From assembly GCF_037126465.1 (NCBI RefSeq), contig NC_088203.1:51869581-51933580 (forward strand): a DNA stretch of 64,000 bases. The letters are read 5' to 3'. Positions 22,197 through 32,277 of the stretch are shown one piece after another. A program made the position numbers and the translations under genes. The first letter of the stretch is position 1. Every line of letters begins with the position of its first letter. The DNA is from Ornithodoros turicata (Eukaryota > Arthropoda > Arachnida > Ixodida > Argasidae). The notes beneath the pieces are model-generated. The model did not search any database and was not told the DNA's origin. It was given only the letters and a program-made list of their open reading frames with translations.

Positions 22197-22640
22197 CTTG
22201 TCGTGTCTGCTGATGAGGCAAGAACATTCAAGAGGGATGCACAAATGCAAGTGGCCTGCAGTGAATGGAGGGAGGCTCACAAAAAATGCATCATGTCCTC
22301 TTTGTTTGGAAGGATATGTAAAAGGAGGGCAAGCTGGACACAGGTGAGTCTGAGGGCCATACTCTTTCCAAAAGACATTTCCCACGTGTCTTCTGTACAA
22401 TATGGCGTGAGGAACGAAGCAAATGCTGTTACAAGGTACAAGATGATTATGAAAGAAAAAGCTCACAATGTGCAAACGTTTCGCTGTGGAACCATATTTC
22501 GCTTCGTAGTGTTCTCAGCTGGGTGGACTATAATAACAAAGGTGAACTTTTGTGCACAGTTCTGGGAGGAAGTAAAACAAAAGATATATAGTTTCTATTT
22601 CGATGTTTCCTTCCCATATCTTGCTGCTTGTGATAACTAA
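22197..22640 (+). pseudogene. YqaJ-like nuclease domain fragment
   Basis: The frame reads SADEARTFKRDAQMQVACSE-W, then SSLFGRICKRR and VQYGVRNEANAVTRY. This order matches YqaJ viral-recombinase-type nuclease domains, which have a W(x)nR, a (T/S)ASxFGxICK-like block and a YGxxNExxAxxxY block. YqaJ domains are restriction-like nucleases present in many phages and in repetitive genes of invertebrates. The end of the domain with its metal-binding Asp is not visible; after about 22490 the sequence becomes hydrophobic and unlike the family. An acceptor-like TTTTTAATAG precedes it, and GTGAGT lies within the frame. A pseudogene or one exon are both possible. Confidence 0.5.
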
Positions 22641-23465
22641 CGCCTTTCACTAATGCACCATGCAATGCTCAGGACAAATCTCTGTGCAATCTCAATACAG
22701 TGTGATAACGGTCCATGAGCTCTGAGAAGAATGCCACTCGAAAGAAATATTAAATGCTGTACTCATTCTCTTACAGTGCTTCCTTTCTTCCTTCAGTTTA
22801 TGCAATTGAAATTACAGATAAGTCTGTCCAGAGCATTACATTCTTGCACTTTGTACTTTAGTTTTATCTTTTCTTGCCTAGTCAGGAGACAATTCAGTAT
22901 TTCAATCTAGTGTGTGCGTGTCATGATGTAATGCGGAATGCTTGCTTTCCACAATTTAGATTGCCATTTATTTGCTACCTTTCCTTCCTATTTTTGTGCT
23001 TGTAGATAAAGAACCCTCTAAAGAACCCCTACTATGTCATCTGCACAATCTCAATTTGTAATAATTTTTACTTTTTACAAATCAGCTCTGATATTTACCT
23101 GCATAGTGTAGTTCACTTGCCAGTGAGGCAAGTGATATTTTCTCATTAGTCAGTTTTCCAACAGTTTTTAATGCATATTTGATACTGTTGAAGCCTATAC
23201 TTACTAGGCAGAAGAGTTTGCTTTATTTGGACTATGTTGTTAAGGCAGCAGATATTAGACAATGTGTGCAATCTTCTCACAACGTTTCTTGCACATATAT
23301 TTTATACTCCTCAAGCATACATTTTCTTACCAAAGAGTGAGTTGGAGCTGGAGTGATATGGGTAAATGTCGCCTGTGATGTATTAAAGCATATCACAGAT
23401 TATTTGTGACTTCTGTTGTTTATTTCAATATTGCATACTTGACAGCATCTGTGATTCCGCTTGTA
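22641..23465. other. No gene recognised
   Basis: AT-rich sequence without coding signal or clear repeats. Confidence 0.5.
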
Positions 23466-24253
23466 CAGTAGAATCTCGATTATACGAATCTTACAGGGTA
23501 GCGGAAAAAATTCGTATAATCCGAAATTCGTATCAAACGAATTAATAAAAATTGAGGCAAGAAAATAGACAGTGTCTGTTCATTTTCCGTTACTGTAATT
23601 GAAAGAGGTCGGTCATAACGCTCTTGTGTCTCCGTTTTTGGCCAATGCTGCCCAAATTCGAGAGATGATTCAGAAGACCCAGCACATACTTTCCACCCGT
23701 GAGTCGCGCGACAGTGTTCTAAAGCAAGCTTTCCTGTAGCAAGCAGGCGTTAGGTGAAGCCGACTTGCGGAATGTTGACGCGTGTTGCCAGAAGTTGTCC
23801 TGATATTTTTCCTCCACGTGTTCTGGTCGCTGTTTTCCGACATAGCGATGTCATCCAGCTTCGCGGTTTATTGTTGCGGGGGGGGGGGGGGGGGATAAAC
23901 AGGTCAGACCAGAGTTAAGGTGATAAGGTTCCTTCGATCTCTTCGATCTTATCTCCTCCACCACCACCAAAAGGAAAGTCATTGCTTGCATTGCGTAACA
24001 TGATGTAAGGGAGTTCGTGGTAAGGATGGTGAGGATCGCCCTCCCTTTTCGAAAGAAGGAGCAGCATGACTCGCGGGAACGACCTCTGTCGCATCCTCGG
24101 CTCGTTCGTATCATCCGTAAAGGCAAGATAACGCGTTCGTATCATCCCAACTCGAATACATGGGAAGAATAGGCAATCATGTCGGGGCCGGAAAAGAATT
24201 CATATCATCCCGAAATTCGTATCATCCGTGATCGTATCATCGAGATTCTACTG
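23466..24253. mobile_element. 788-bp Tigger-like non-autonomous element
   Basis: TIRs are CAGTAGAATCTCGATTATAC and, inverted, CAGTAGAATCTCGATGATAC, with TA on both sides (23464-23465, 24254-24255). The ends carry repeated ATTCGTAT(A/C)ATCCG motifs. A run of about 17 G lies near 23878-23894. No transposase is encoded. Confidence 0.9.
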
Positions 24254-24872
24254 TATTAGACTAGCCTTGACTACCTAGCATCGAAATCGAACATATAAAG
24301 CAGAGAGAAAGAGCACAAAGCCGGGTAAGTCACAGGACCGAGGAACATACATAGAGACGCGGTCAAAATAACAAACACTGGCACACAAGATCCACGAAAC
24401 AGGCAGAGCATAGGCATAACAGTCTCAGTTGAGGATATTGTCACATAGAACATACGACACAGTTTATCACAGAAGGGCTCTTTCGATTTGAAGTACCATG
24501 CTCATCACCGACTAGTTACTTACAATGTCAGGCGCAGTTAACTTCACAAGCGGTGACTGAAAACTGGTTAGAATGGCGCAAACTGTCCAGATTTGGCTAG
24601 CGAACGGAGCAAGCGAGATAGGAATGCTCCTGTCAAAGACAGCGTTGTGTATGAAAGACGAGGATGAAAATAAAGTGGAAGCTGACGATGGAATGAATGC
24701 GGACAGTCACGCTGAGCTACGTGTCCGGAGATAGAACAGATTTGAAATGTTTTGTCTCTCTGTATCTGACATTCTGCAGGCATCTTAAGTGAAGAAATAT
24801 CCTCAGTTTATGCCAACTGAGCACTTGTGAGGTGCCCATTTTTTAAAAATGGCAGGATATTCAGTTTGACAC
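24254..24872. other. No gene recognised
   Basis: No coding signal or repeat is evident in this unique-looking spacer. Confidence 0.4.
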
Positions 24873-25950
24873 CTAGGGGAGATAGTGGGCCATTAAGGAG
24901 TCACCCCTTTCAAATGGTAAAGACAAAAATCCCGAACGCTTTACCTGCTCGACATCAGAAATGCCGCCTGTATAAAGCGGTGAAACAAAAGTTACATATC
25001 CATCTGGAGAAATTCCTATCAATGCTTTGAAGGTGTTCGTTGATTTGTAGTTTGAATATGTTTCTCTCTGGAGCACGAGGGAGCTTGGCACCTCACACTT
25101 CATTTCTGTTGCATCAATTATTACTCTTGTTGATGGGTACTTTTCCTTGAATGCGTCTGGCATGTTTTCGTCAATCGCCTGCCTCGAATGCCACAGAGGA
25201 AGCTGGCACAGCCTCTCACCTGCAGATCCTTTGAACTTTTGTGCAGTCATCTTCTAGTCATTTCTACTTTCCTATATGCAGTATTCATTCATGCTGCTGT
25301 GTATTTTCTTTTTGGTTTCAGTACGTATACCATAACGTTACTCAATAAACCCGATTTTTACCTGTCGAGATTACTCTTGTCGAGATTTTTGCACCCGATT
25401 CCACCTGAATTTGGGCATGCCCCTTTTCACCCGATTTTTACCCCCCCCCCGAATTCTGTCAAAAATATTTCCCGAAAACCTCAAGCCCTATCTATATGTC
25501 GTTTTTGTTTTTCAGACTCGCTTGTGTTCTTGTGTGCCGTTTGCTGCAGTTGCTGAACTGATGTCTCTAACTCGTCCATCATGGGAACCTCACTGTAGTC
25601 TTCGTTTCTGTCACTTTCAGTTCCATTACTTTCGTCCACATTGCCACTGCTTTCTACACAATCCAGAGCGTGAAAACTTTACAGTGGGACCCTAGTGCAG
25701 GGTGGTTTACCTGGCTTCGCCTGTTGGTTAAATGGAAATATCGATGGTACAGCGGCATCAACCAGCAGTCTTCTTCCGCTTGCAACACTGCGAACAAAGT
25801 CCATTTCCCGAAAATGCTTTGTGCACACTTTCGCCTTGTCGACATCAAATTCGTTGGCACGCTTGATGGCAATAAGCCACTGCTTTCTCCGAGCCTTTCC
25901 TTACAGCGTTTTTGTGGACGGGAAATTATGGAATGTCACCTATAACAGTA
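24873..25950 (-). pseudogene. THAP + DDE_Tnp_4 transposase (ISL2EU/Harbinger-like)
   Basis: Read on the minus strand, a probable exon from about 25945 encodes VTFHNFPSTKTL, a TAA, then WLIAIKRANEF, KVCTKHFREMDF and AVPSIFPFN, the second half of a THAP zinc finger. A coiled-coil, acidic linker follows at about 25660-25485 (MMDELETSVQQLQQ). The last part, 25250-24873, has YPSTRVIIDATEMKCEVPSS, SNYKSTNTFKALIGI and YTGGISDVE, the catalytic centre of DDE_Tnp_4 transposases; the Asp of IIDATE is probably one of the triad. The final third of the enzyme is missing and a repeat with a poly-C run interrupts the linker (25330-25480). The gene is dead but its three-part architecture is clear. Confidence 0.8.
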
Positions 25951-26080
25951 AAAATAACATGTCAAATGACCTGTGGCAAGCCGCGAATTTTCGCGAAAGA
26001 GTTCCAAAAGAAGGCCACTATCGGGGGGCCTGCTACCACGTCTGCTGTTACGGTTACGCTACTCACGAACGAAACAAGTA

Positions 26081-26789
26081 CCGTATTTTCTGGATTCTAA
26101 CGCACACTTTTTTTCGGAAAAAAATCGGCCTACAATCGCAAGCGCGTTAGAATCGAGTGCAAGCAATTCACGAAGAGCGAACTTCGAAAACGCGACGCGA
26201 GCGGGGGGCACGGCTGTAGTCCCTACTGGCCCGGTCCGTACCACGTGGTCAGGCACGTGGTGTGTCTTGAACCGCCTAAAACCACGCCGATGCGTTCATC
26301 AACGCAAATGCAGTTCTGCTGATAGTGCATAGCCGGGTCTTTCTCACGACGCTAATCTGGATCTTAACCGACGAAGCAAAAGCGTATCCACTATGAGGCT
26401 TCGTTCGAGCGACAGGTGATTGCCTGTGCGAAAACGAAGGGCAACCGTGCAGCATCAAGGAGATTTTCTGTGCCGGAGACCAACGTCAGTGACTGGAGAA
26501 AACAGAAAGTGCAGATTCTGGCTTCGAAGTCGATGTGCAAAGGATACAACGCGGTTCAGAACGCATTTAAAAAATACGGTATCACAATCGCACTTGACGC
26601 GACGGAGTACGATTGTCTGTGAACTGTGAGCAGCGACAAAGAAACTTCTGACGACGATAGTGATGCTGAATAAACGCTTGTTCATTGTTTACCCAGCAGG
26701 GTTGCATTTTTCAACTTTTGTTTTTGCGGCTAACTCGTAAAAATCACCTGCACAATAGATTCGGGGCGCGTTAGAATCCGAAAAATAGG
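26081..26789 (+). mobile_element. Internally deleted pogo-superfamily element
   Basis: The ends CCGTATTTTCTGGATTCTAA and, inverted, CCTATTTTTCGGATTCTAA are flanked by TA (26079-26080, 26790-26791). Inside, a frame at about 26380-26673 joins an N-terminal DNA-binding stretch (ASFERQVIACAKTKGNRAA, VSDWRKQK) directly to the C-terminal stretch FKKYGITIALDATEYD, with a TGA (26620-26622) where homologues have Trp, then DDDSDAE and a stop. The complete element at 47891-49495 has both stretches in its transposase with the catalytic core between them. The core is therefore deleted here. Confidence 0.8.
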
Positions 26790-26791
26790 TA

Positions 26792-27589
26792 GTATACACC
26801 TTCTCATAGTTTTCTTAGGTGCTGTTAGCACCTGCCCGAGAGGTACAGACCGGAACTGAGCAAGGTGTGGCATGGGAAGCTCTTCTGTGATGCAACGACA
26901 AAGATACTACATACAAGCATCCCGCGAGCGTGAAAGTTCAGGCACCACAATGATGGCAGCTGAGAGCTGCTTTACCGCCGTCTCGAGAGATGGCGCTGAA
27001 TTATGCATAAGTCTATTGGCACCCAACGTGGGGCTTTCGCCAAAACCATCCTCGCATGGAATGTGTATTTCATCTAGTAAACGAGCGGGTTGAAGCGGCC
27101 CCAGCAACTCATTTGCTGTCTGTACAGTCTGATTAGTGGCATATGTCAGCTTTTTCGTGTGTGTGTGTGTTCGTTTCTTTTTTCGACTCTCATCGCTTTA
27201 AAGCAATTGCTACCCACTTCCGTTCTCCCGTTTTAATGGTGCAGTGGTCAAGCCACTCTTTGGCTCCGACATACTCCTGAGTTGCAGACCGCTTAGCCCT
27301 CGTTTGACTTGCTCCGGTCTTTTGGCACCAGCAATGCAGATCGGAACACCCGTTAGTTACTGGCACCTTTTTGTCTGGTTAACTGATCCCTCTGAGAAGA
27401 GTTTGTGTCCCACAGTGTGCCTGTTTCAGGTATACGTGAGCAGCATCGGTTCCGCGGACTATTCGCCTGTACCACCCCAGCCTCATTTCGAACCCACAAT
27501 CAGTCAAGCTCTGACAAAAGAAGCCAGCATTATAGCAGGACGCCTCCTTTTTCCACAGGGGAGGCGACAGTTCCCCGTGCTCAACTGCT
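26792..27589. other. No gene recognised
   Basis: A GT microsatellite lies at about 27158-27172. The frames that run toward 27590 do not match a Penelope RT N-terminus. No other support for genes. Confidence 0.35.
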
Positions 27590-28528
27590 TGTTAAGCGCT
27601 TTGTAGACGATTTGCTGCTACTTTCTACTTTTGAAGATTATATTTTCGCCTGTGAGCGTTTGATAAGAGCAACATCTCCTGAGTTGTCCTTCACTGTTGA
27701 ACACCCGACCAATGCTGTGCTACAGTTCCTTGATGTGAGGCTCTTGCTAACACCTTCTTTGTGTTGGTCGTATGGAAAATTGGCTCCTAAGCCACTTTTA
27801 CCCGCTAGCAGTTGTCATTCTTAGAATGTAAAACCTAGTGTTGTCACGGGCCTCCTGTCTAGCACTTTGAGGAAGCCTTGTGTACATCAGTTGTGTATTT
27901 CCTTAAACTTTCAGTGTCTGCGGCTCGCAGGCTATTCTAATGCAATGCAATGCTTTTTCGCGCTCTTGAGTCTGTTTTTAGTAGATTAATTTCCCCTTGT
28001 GTCCCACTTGTCACTGATAATGAGATTCGTGTTGCGATCCCATATTTTCACAATGTCTCACATAACATCCTTGCTGTAGCAAAAACGTTTGGTGTCCGGG
28101 TTGTGTTTAAAAACTGCTTTAGACTTGATGCTCTCTGTCCTTTCCAGAAGCGTGACAAAGTTTGTAAATCGCATAAAAATAGCTATGTACAATGCCAGTC
28201 AAATGTGGTGTATCAGATACCTCTTGCTTGCGGTTTTTGCTATATCGGCCAAACGAAACATTGCTTGAATGACAGGCTCCGGGAGCACGCTTCGAAGGTG
28301 AAAAATGAGGACCAGTCGTCAGAATTGGCAAAGCATCTCAAAGTTTGCTTTAATTGTTGTCCCATATGGGATGAGACCTTTGTCAAGGCCAGGGAGACCG
28401 ACCTCAGCGGGAGGCTTTTGAGAGAAATGTTGTCAATTTTGGAGGCTGGGAACTGTGTCAGCAAAGCGTCTGTGACCTTCGGCCCTGCTTTGGCGAGCCT
28501 TTTGCACTGTCCCTCCTCCTCCACCTGA
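27590..28528 (+). pseudogene. Penelope-like retroelement, RT end plus GIY-YIG endonuclease
   Basis: The frame begins with KRFVDDLLLL (RT catalytic Asp pair), then LQFLDVRL and KPLLPASSCHS, a TAG at 27822-27824, and in the same frame LRKPCVHQLCISL and RLAGYSNAMQ. A frame change occurs at 27940-27957, where AATGC is present three times in tandem. The next frame has a linker, then VYQIPLACGFCYIGQTK, LNDRLREHASK and SELAKHLKVC, a GIY-YIG endonuclease with the characteristic Penelope zinc-binding cysteines. The 5' part of the RT is missing. Penelope-like elements copy RNA into DNA at sites nicked by this endonuclease. The copy is non-functional. Confidence 0.85.
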
Positions 28529-29289
28529 TGTGTTAAAAGTGTGCGGTTGTCGATTAAACTTTAGCTGTGTTTGAGACTTTTTGTTGTGTCGTCTGTTTTT
28601 CGTCTTTTCCCAGTCTCGGGTTTTCGTCATGGATCTTAGCCACCAGCTCGTTTGCTTTTTAACCATTTTATCTGTGAGTAACCAGTCCAGGCAGGAAATG
28701 CGTTCCTGCATATCTGCACGAAGGTTTGATATGTTACCTGCATTCTCAAATACCACGAGCTGCCATAACCCGTTAACTGACCGCTCAATTTGGTTGAGCA
28801 TGTTCAAAAGCGTCGTTCTCTGAGGAGGAGAGTCATTGAAGCGTGCTGACACCTACATTCAGTTTCTGAAATAATGTTCTCTTGTTTCAGTAAGTATCAT
28901 GACGATAAGTGTCGTGTGTGGCAAATAGAAAGGAAGACGACGATCACGCACCAAAAAGGAACGCACTTCGGAGCACGATCATCTTTGGCAAGATAATGAT
29001 GCATTCAGACCTTTTTTTTGGTGGTAGCGTTGTTCTTATAGCACATCCAGAGAAAAGATTGTCGCCTTAGTATCATTGCGCTCTCCACTATCACACACTT
29101 CTTACCTCTACGAAATAGTCGAAGAGCCTGCTCAGGGGTAAGGCAGTCAATGAGCACTATGTCAGATCAGCGATTATTCATTCTTTTTTTTATGTTAGCT
29201 CCCTGTAGTTGATGGCGTTGATTACGTCTATAAAGGCATCTGGGACCTGTTCAGTTCACAGATATCCAGTTTGATATGTTCGCAGAGTG
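28529..29289. other. Probable 3' region of the Penelope-like element and unassigned sequence
   Basis: Directly after the stop codon the sequence to about 28850 is open on both strands (a 139-residue minus frame overlaps the end of the endonuclease). I treat this as element 3' sequence, not a gene. Nothing is recognised from 28850 to 29289. Confidence 0.3.
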
Positions 29290-29573
29290 ATGGAACCGAC
29301 CATTTTCTATGGAAGAAGAGCCAAGGAACAGACTATCGCCCGTGTCCCAAGCTTCCCCGAGAACTCTGATGTGGAAGGGAGTGACAGTGACACAGATGTC
29401 ATTTCCAAAGCGGTACGATCAATGTGGTCACTGGGCGGTCCATGACGAATCCCAATCGCGTGGACGGTGTGCTTTGTGCCTACACGGTGTTTCGAGCACG
29501 ACATGCTCAAAGTGCAAAGTGTTCATTTGCACGAAATCCGGGAGCAACTGTTTTCAGTATTTTCGCAACAAAT
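29290..29573 (+). pseudogene. Internally deleted piggyBac-type transposase
   Basis: The first 38 codons from the ATG at 29290 give MEPTIFYGRRAKEQ and an acidic stretch (ENSDVEGSDSDTDV), as at the start of piggyBac transposases. At about 29405 the frame changes and reads KRYDQCGHWAVHDES, CALC, CSKCKVFIC and NCFQYFRNK, the C-terminal cysteine-rich zinc domain of the family. The DDD catalytic core of about 400 residues is absent. A possible right end, GCCCGTTAAAGGG followed by TTTTAA, lies at about 29732-29750; the left end was not located. Confidence 0.75.
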
Positions 29574-30345
29574 AGACCCTCAAACGGGCACCTCATCAAA
29601 ATCGTTGACTTGTCATGATTCCTAAAGGAAGTGTCGTAGGGAGCTGGGGTTTGAATTTTTACACTTTTATGGCTTCTGGAAGGCGAATAAATACATTTTA
29701 AAAAATATTTAGCTGTGCGTTCTACGAGCGCCCGTTAAAGGGTTTTAACACATCTTGTTCAAATTCGTTTTGAGAGCCAGACTACAAGGTTTTTCCGATC
29801 CTGGTTTACGTCATTGCTCCCTATTCTCCCAGGCGCTATAATGTAGCTGCTACCACCGCATGCAAGTCGCCTACTCTGGTACTCTAGGTGCTGTTACTAA
29901 CTATCGGTATGCCTTCTGTTTTTGATTTCACACTGTGGCTAGTTTTCTTACTGCGAGGGCTGGACAGACCCTGTAGCGCCCTCGGTGGCAAGGATGCAAA
30001 AAGGACAAGGAATAAACGAACGTGCCCCAGTTCATTCCTGGCAGCCGCTCAGCACAGACCCTTGCTCTGTCCCGCTTGATCTACAAATTCTCTAGGCATG
30101 CAGTGGCTCACAGCAACATTGTGTGTTACAGATTTGGCTCTAATGAACTTTGATGTGAATAGTTTTTGAGCTGTTGTTGGTCCACTGGTGAAACAGGAGG
30201 TCTGGCATGTACCTTTCCTACTATCCCTGCTGCCTTCTTCACCCCGAACTGATAACATATTCAATTCTTCCTATGTTTTCTCTAAAGGTAACAGCTAGAG
30301 TATGTATAGATATTTGATTCTCTGAACTGATCCGCAATTCCGAGT
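29574..30345. other. No gene recognised
   Basis: Includes AATAAATACATTTT after the piggyBac fragment. The rest is featureless by eye. Confidence 0.4.
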
Positions 30346-30579
30346 ATGACTAATGTGGATTATGCAGTTGATTTGTTTACAACTATGGTCAAAGAAGGGA
30401 TCAACGTGTATGTTCCAAAAGTTTGTTTAAAGAAATGTGCTCATCCCTTTCGTTTCTCTAAGGAATTAAGGCACATTCCATGCAAAAAGTTGAAATTTCA
30501 TCGACATAATAGAACATCTTTTGGTATGGCTTCTTATAGAATATACAGCGAGCTTAGAGCACGAGCTAGAGTTCTGTAG
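30346..30579 (+). pseudogene. Non-LTR retrotransposon linker fragment
   Basis: The frame has VPKVCLKKCAHPFRFSKEL followed by a basic stretch and YSELRARARVL. This resembles the region between endonuclease and reverse transcriptase in CR1/L2-type elements (HPxWFSKEL...). No RT follows. Confidence 0.6.
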
Positions 30580-30744
30580 CGACGTGATAGGGCGTGATAC
30601 CATGAGTACGTACAAAACAAGCTGATGATGCATTCTTCAGGGATGTTGGAAATATGCCAGAGAATATCACGCTGCATGTGTACGCATCAAATCTATCATG
30701 GACAGTCACAGAAGTGGGTTGGAGAAACCGCATCTTATTGCTGA

Positions 30745-31025
30745 AACTTTTGCAAGGTATTGCTTTCTGTTTACACGATTCAAGGAACGCAGTCCGTCAG
30801 GGGCACGTCTGCTTCATCTTGTAGTGATTGTTTAGTGCAAGACATGATTGAGATGTCATGCTTGATATGTCTTATGTCAAGGGTGTCAATTTTTCATCTC
30901 CTAAGAATTCTCTTGTATTCATAATACTGATACCACCACCCTGGATACCTATCAAAATCAATATGTATGAACCTGTGTTGCACACTTTCAATATGGGAAG
31001 AGAGCACTAATCCAAGACAATTCCA
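30745..31025 (-). pseudogene. Non-LTR reverse-transcriptase C-terminal fragment
   Basis: On the minus strand the sequence reads SSHIESVQHRFIHIDFDRY, then RRILRR, a stop, and KIDTLDIRHIKHDI. This matches the C-terminal part of CR1/L2-type reverse transcriptases. Its 5' end coincides with the palindrome at 31005-31051. Low copy quality; the family call rests on short motifs. Confidence 0.5.
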
Positions 31026-31051
31026 TAGTGTGGAATTGTCTTGGATTAGTG
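31005..31051. repeat. Perfect palindrome, 21-bp arms
   Basis: CACTAATCCAAGACAATTCC(A) at 31005-31025 is followed after 5 bases (TAGTG) by its exact reverse complement at 31031-31051. One mismatch outside the arms is followed by four more pairs. The left arm is part of the minus-strand RT fragment, so the right arm is probably an inverted copy made during truncation of that element. Confidence 0.9.
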
Positions 31052-31275
31052 TTCTCTAATAATGCCTAATAAAACTACGTGGATCACTGAAACCTTGCGT
31101 GATTCTGGTTATCACACCTACAATAGAAAAAGCAGTGCTCACAATATAACCATCACTGCGTGAAAACTTTACTTTTTTATCAATGTAAACCACGAAATCA
31201 GGAGTAACATCACACTTCTTCTAAAAGATATCACCTACCGAATAGGCAAAATTGAGAATGAATTGTGTTCTCGAG

Positions 31276-31743
31276 AAGGAGACCCTCCAGCACTGTTTCA
31301 AGAAAGCCAGATTCACAAGGGCTTTGTTGGGCATGAATGACGCGAATGGCGACGGTGTTCAAGAACACTTTGGAAGGTGCAACAATGGCGCACTTCTGTG
31401 GGATGGAGTCGTGGCCGCTGAAATGACAGGTGGTTGTGAATCTTTAACTGATTTCACGACCGCCGATGACGACGTGCAAGCTGTGTTGGACACAAGCGAC
31501 GACGCAATCGTTGCTAAGGTGCGGGCAGCAATTGCGGCAACAGGCGAAGAGACGTCGGACGATCAGGAGGAAGGTGATGATGATGATGATTGGGAGTTTA
31601 ATGGCGCATTGACAACAAAGATCATAAAATCAGGAGGAAGGACTACGTCCGCCATGTATCATGACAGCAGATGGGCTAAGCTACATAGCTTCGCTTCTTC
31701 ATGCAGGCAAAGTCGCTTGACACATCTCATATTGACGGCCTGA
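31276..31743 (+). pseudogene. Tigger/pogo transposase C-terminal fragment
   Basis: The frame contains TLQHCFKKARFTRAL, equivalent to the T-(I/L)-xNCFxKAGF segment of Tigger transposases, and later DFTTADDDVQAVL, SDDAIVAKVRAA and an acidic run (EEGDDDDDWEF). These are the post-catalytic features of the family. No catalytic Asp remains. An AATAAA follows at about 31805. Confidence 0.6.
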
Positions 31744-31913
31744 AGGGCCTCGAGCGTGCTGTTGTTGCCTCCACAGTAGTATACAGGCAAACCTACTTCT
31801 TCCAATAAAAATGCTTTCTGAGCAATTTCATGTCAGTTCATGCTTTTTTTTTCACCTACGGTGATGTTTCACTTACCCAGAGTTCAGATTACCGAAAAAC
31901 TTGTTATCCGAAC

Positions 31914-32277
31914 TAACGTATTTCCTGGCGTATAACGTGTGCGTTATACAGTAAAAAAGTGTTCTCAAGAGGACCTGTGTGTTATCTAACTGTGCGCGTT
32001 GTACACGGAAACATTTTCCTGCAGAGTTCCTTTTCAGGTTGGTGACGTATAAATGAATATTATATATCTTGAATTCATTTCAGAAGAATGGCACTGTTGC
32101 ATCGGTGTTTAACAGATTTGGCTAAATGTATTTCAAATATAGCATATTCATATATGATACACCGCTTGGCTTGTTGCGTATACTGGTGGCAGTACACAAG
32201 CTTGTAGCACCATTGCGGTGAGCGTTATATATCAAACATTTTTCAAATTCAGCCTGTTTTTAGGGGTGTGTGTTATA
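31914..32277. mobile_element. Possible pogo-like remnant
   Basis: The left end CGTATTTCCTGGCGTATAAC recalls the TIR of the element at 26081. The right end, GTGTGTGTTATA, looks like its inner TIR sequence and stops exactly at the TA where the next element (32278) begins. The outer right TIR was not found. Confidence 0.35.

Noticed and set aside
22320..22350. Splice donor (CAG-GTGAGT) ending a YqaJ exon
   Set aside because: The YqaJ similarity (VQYGVRNEANAVTRY) continues beyond it in the same frame, so it is probably a chance match in coding sequence.
28433..28852. 139-residue minus-strand frame
   Set aside because: Partly antisense to the Penelope-like endonuclease; the rest has no motif and probably is element 3' sequence.
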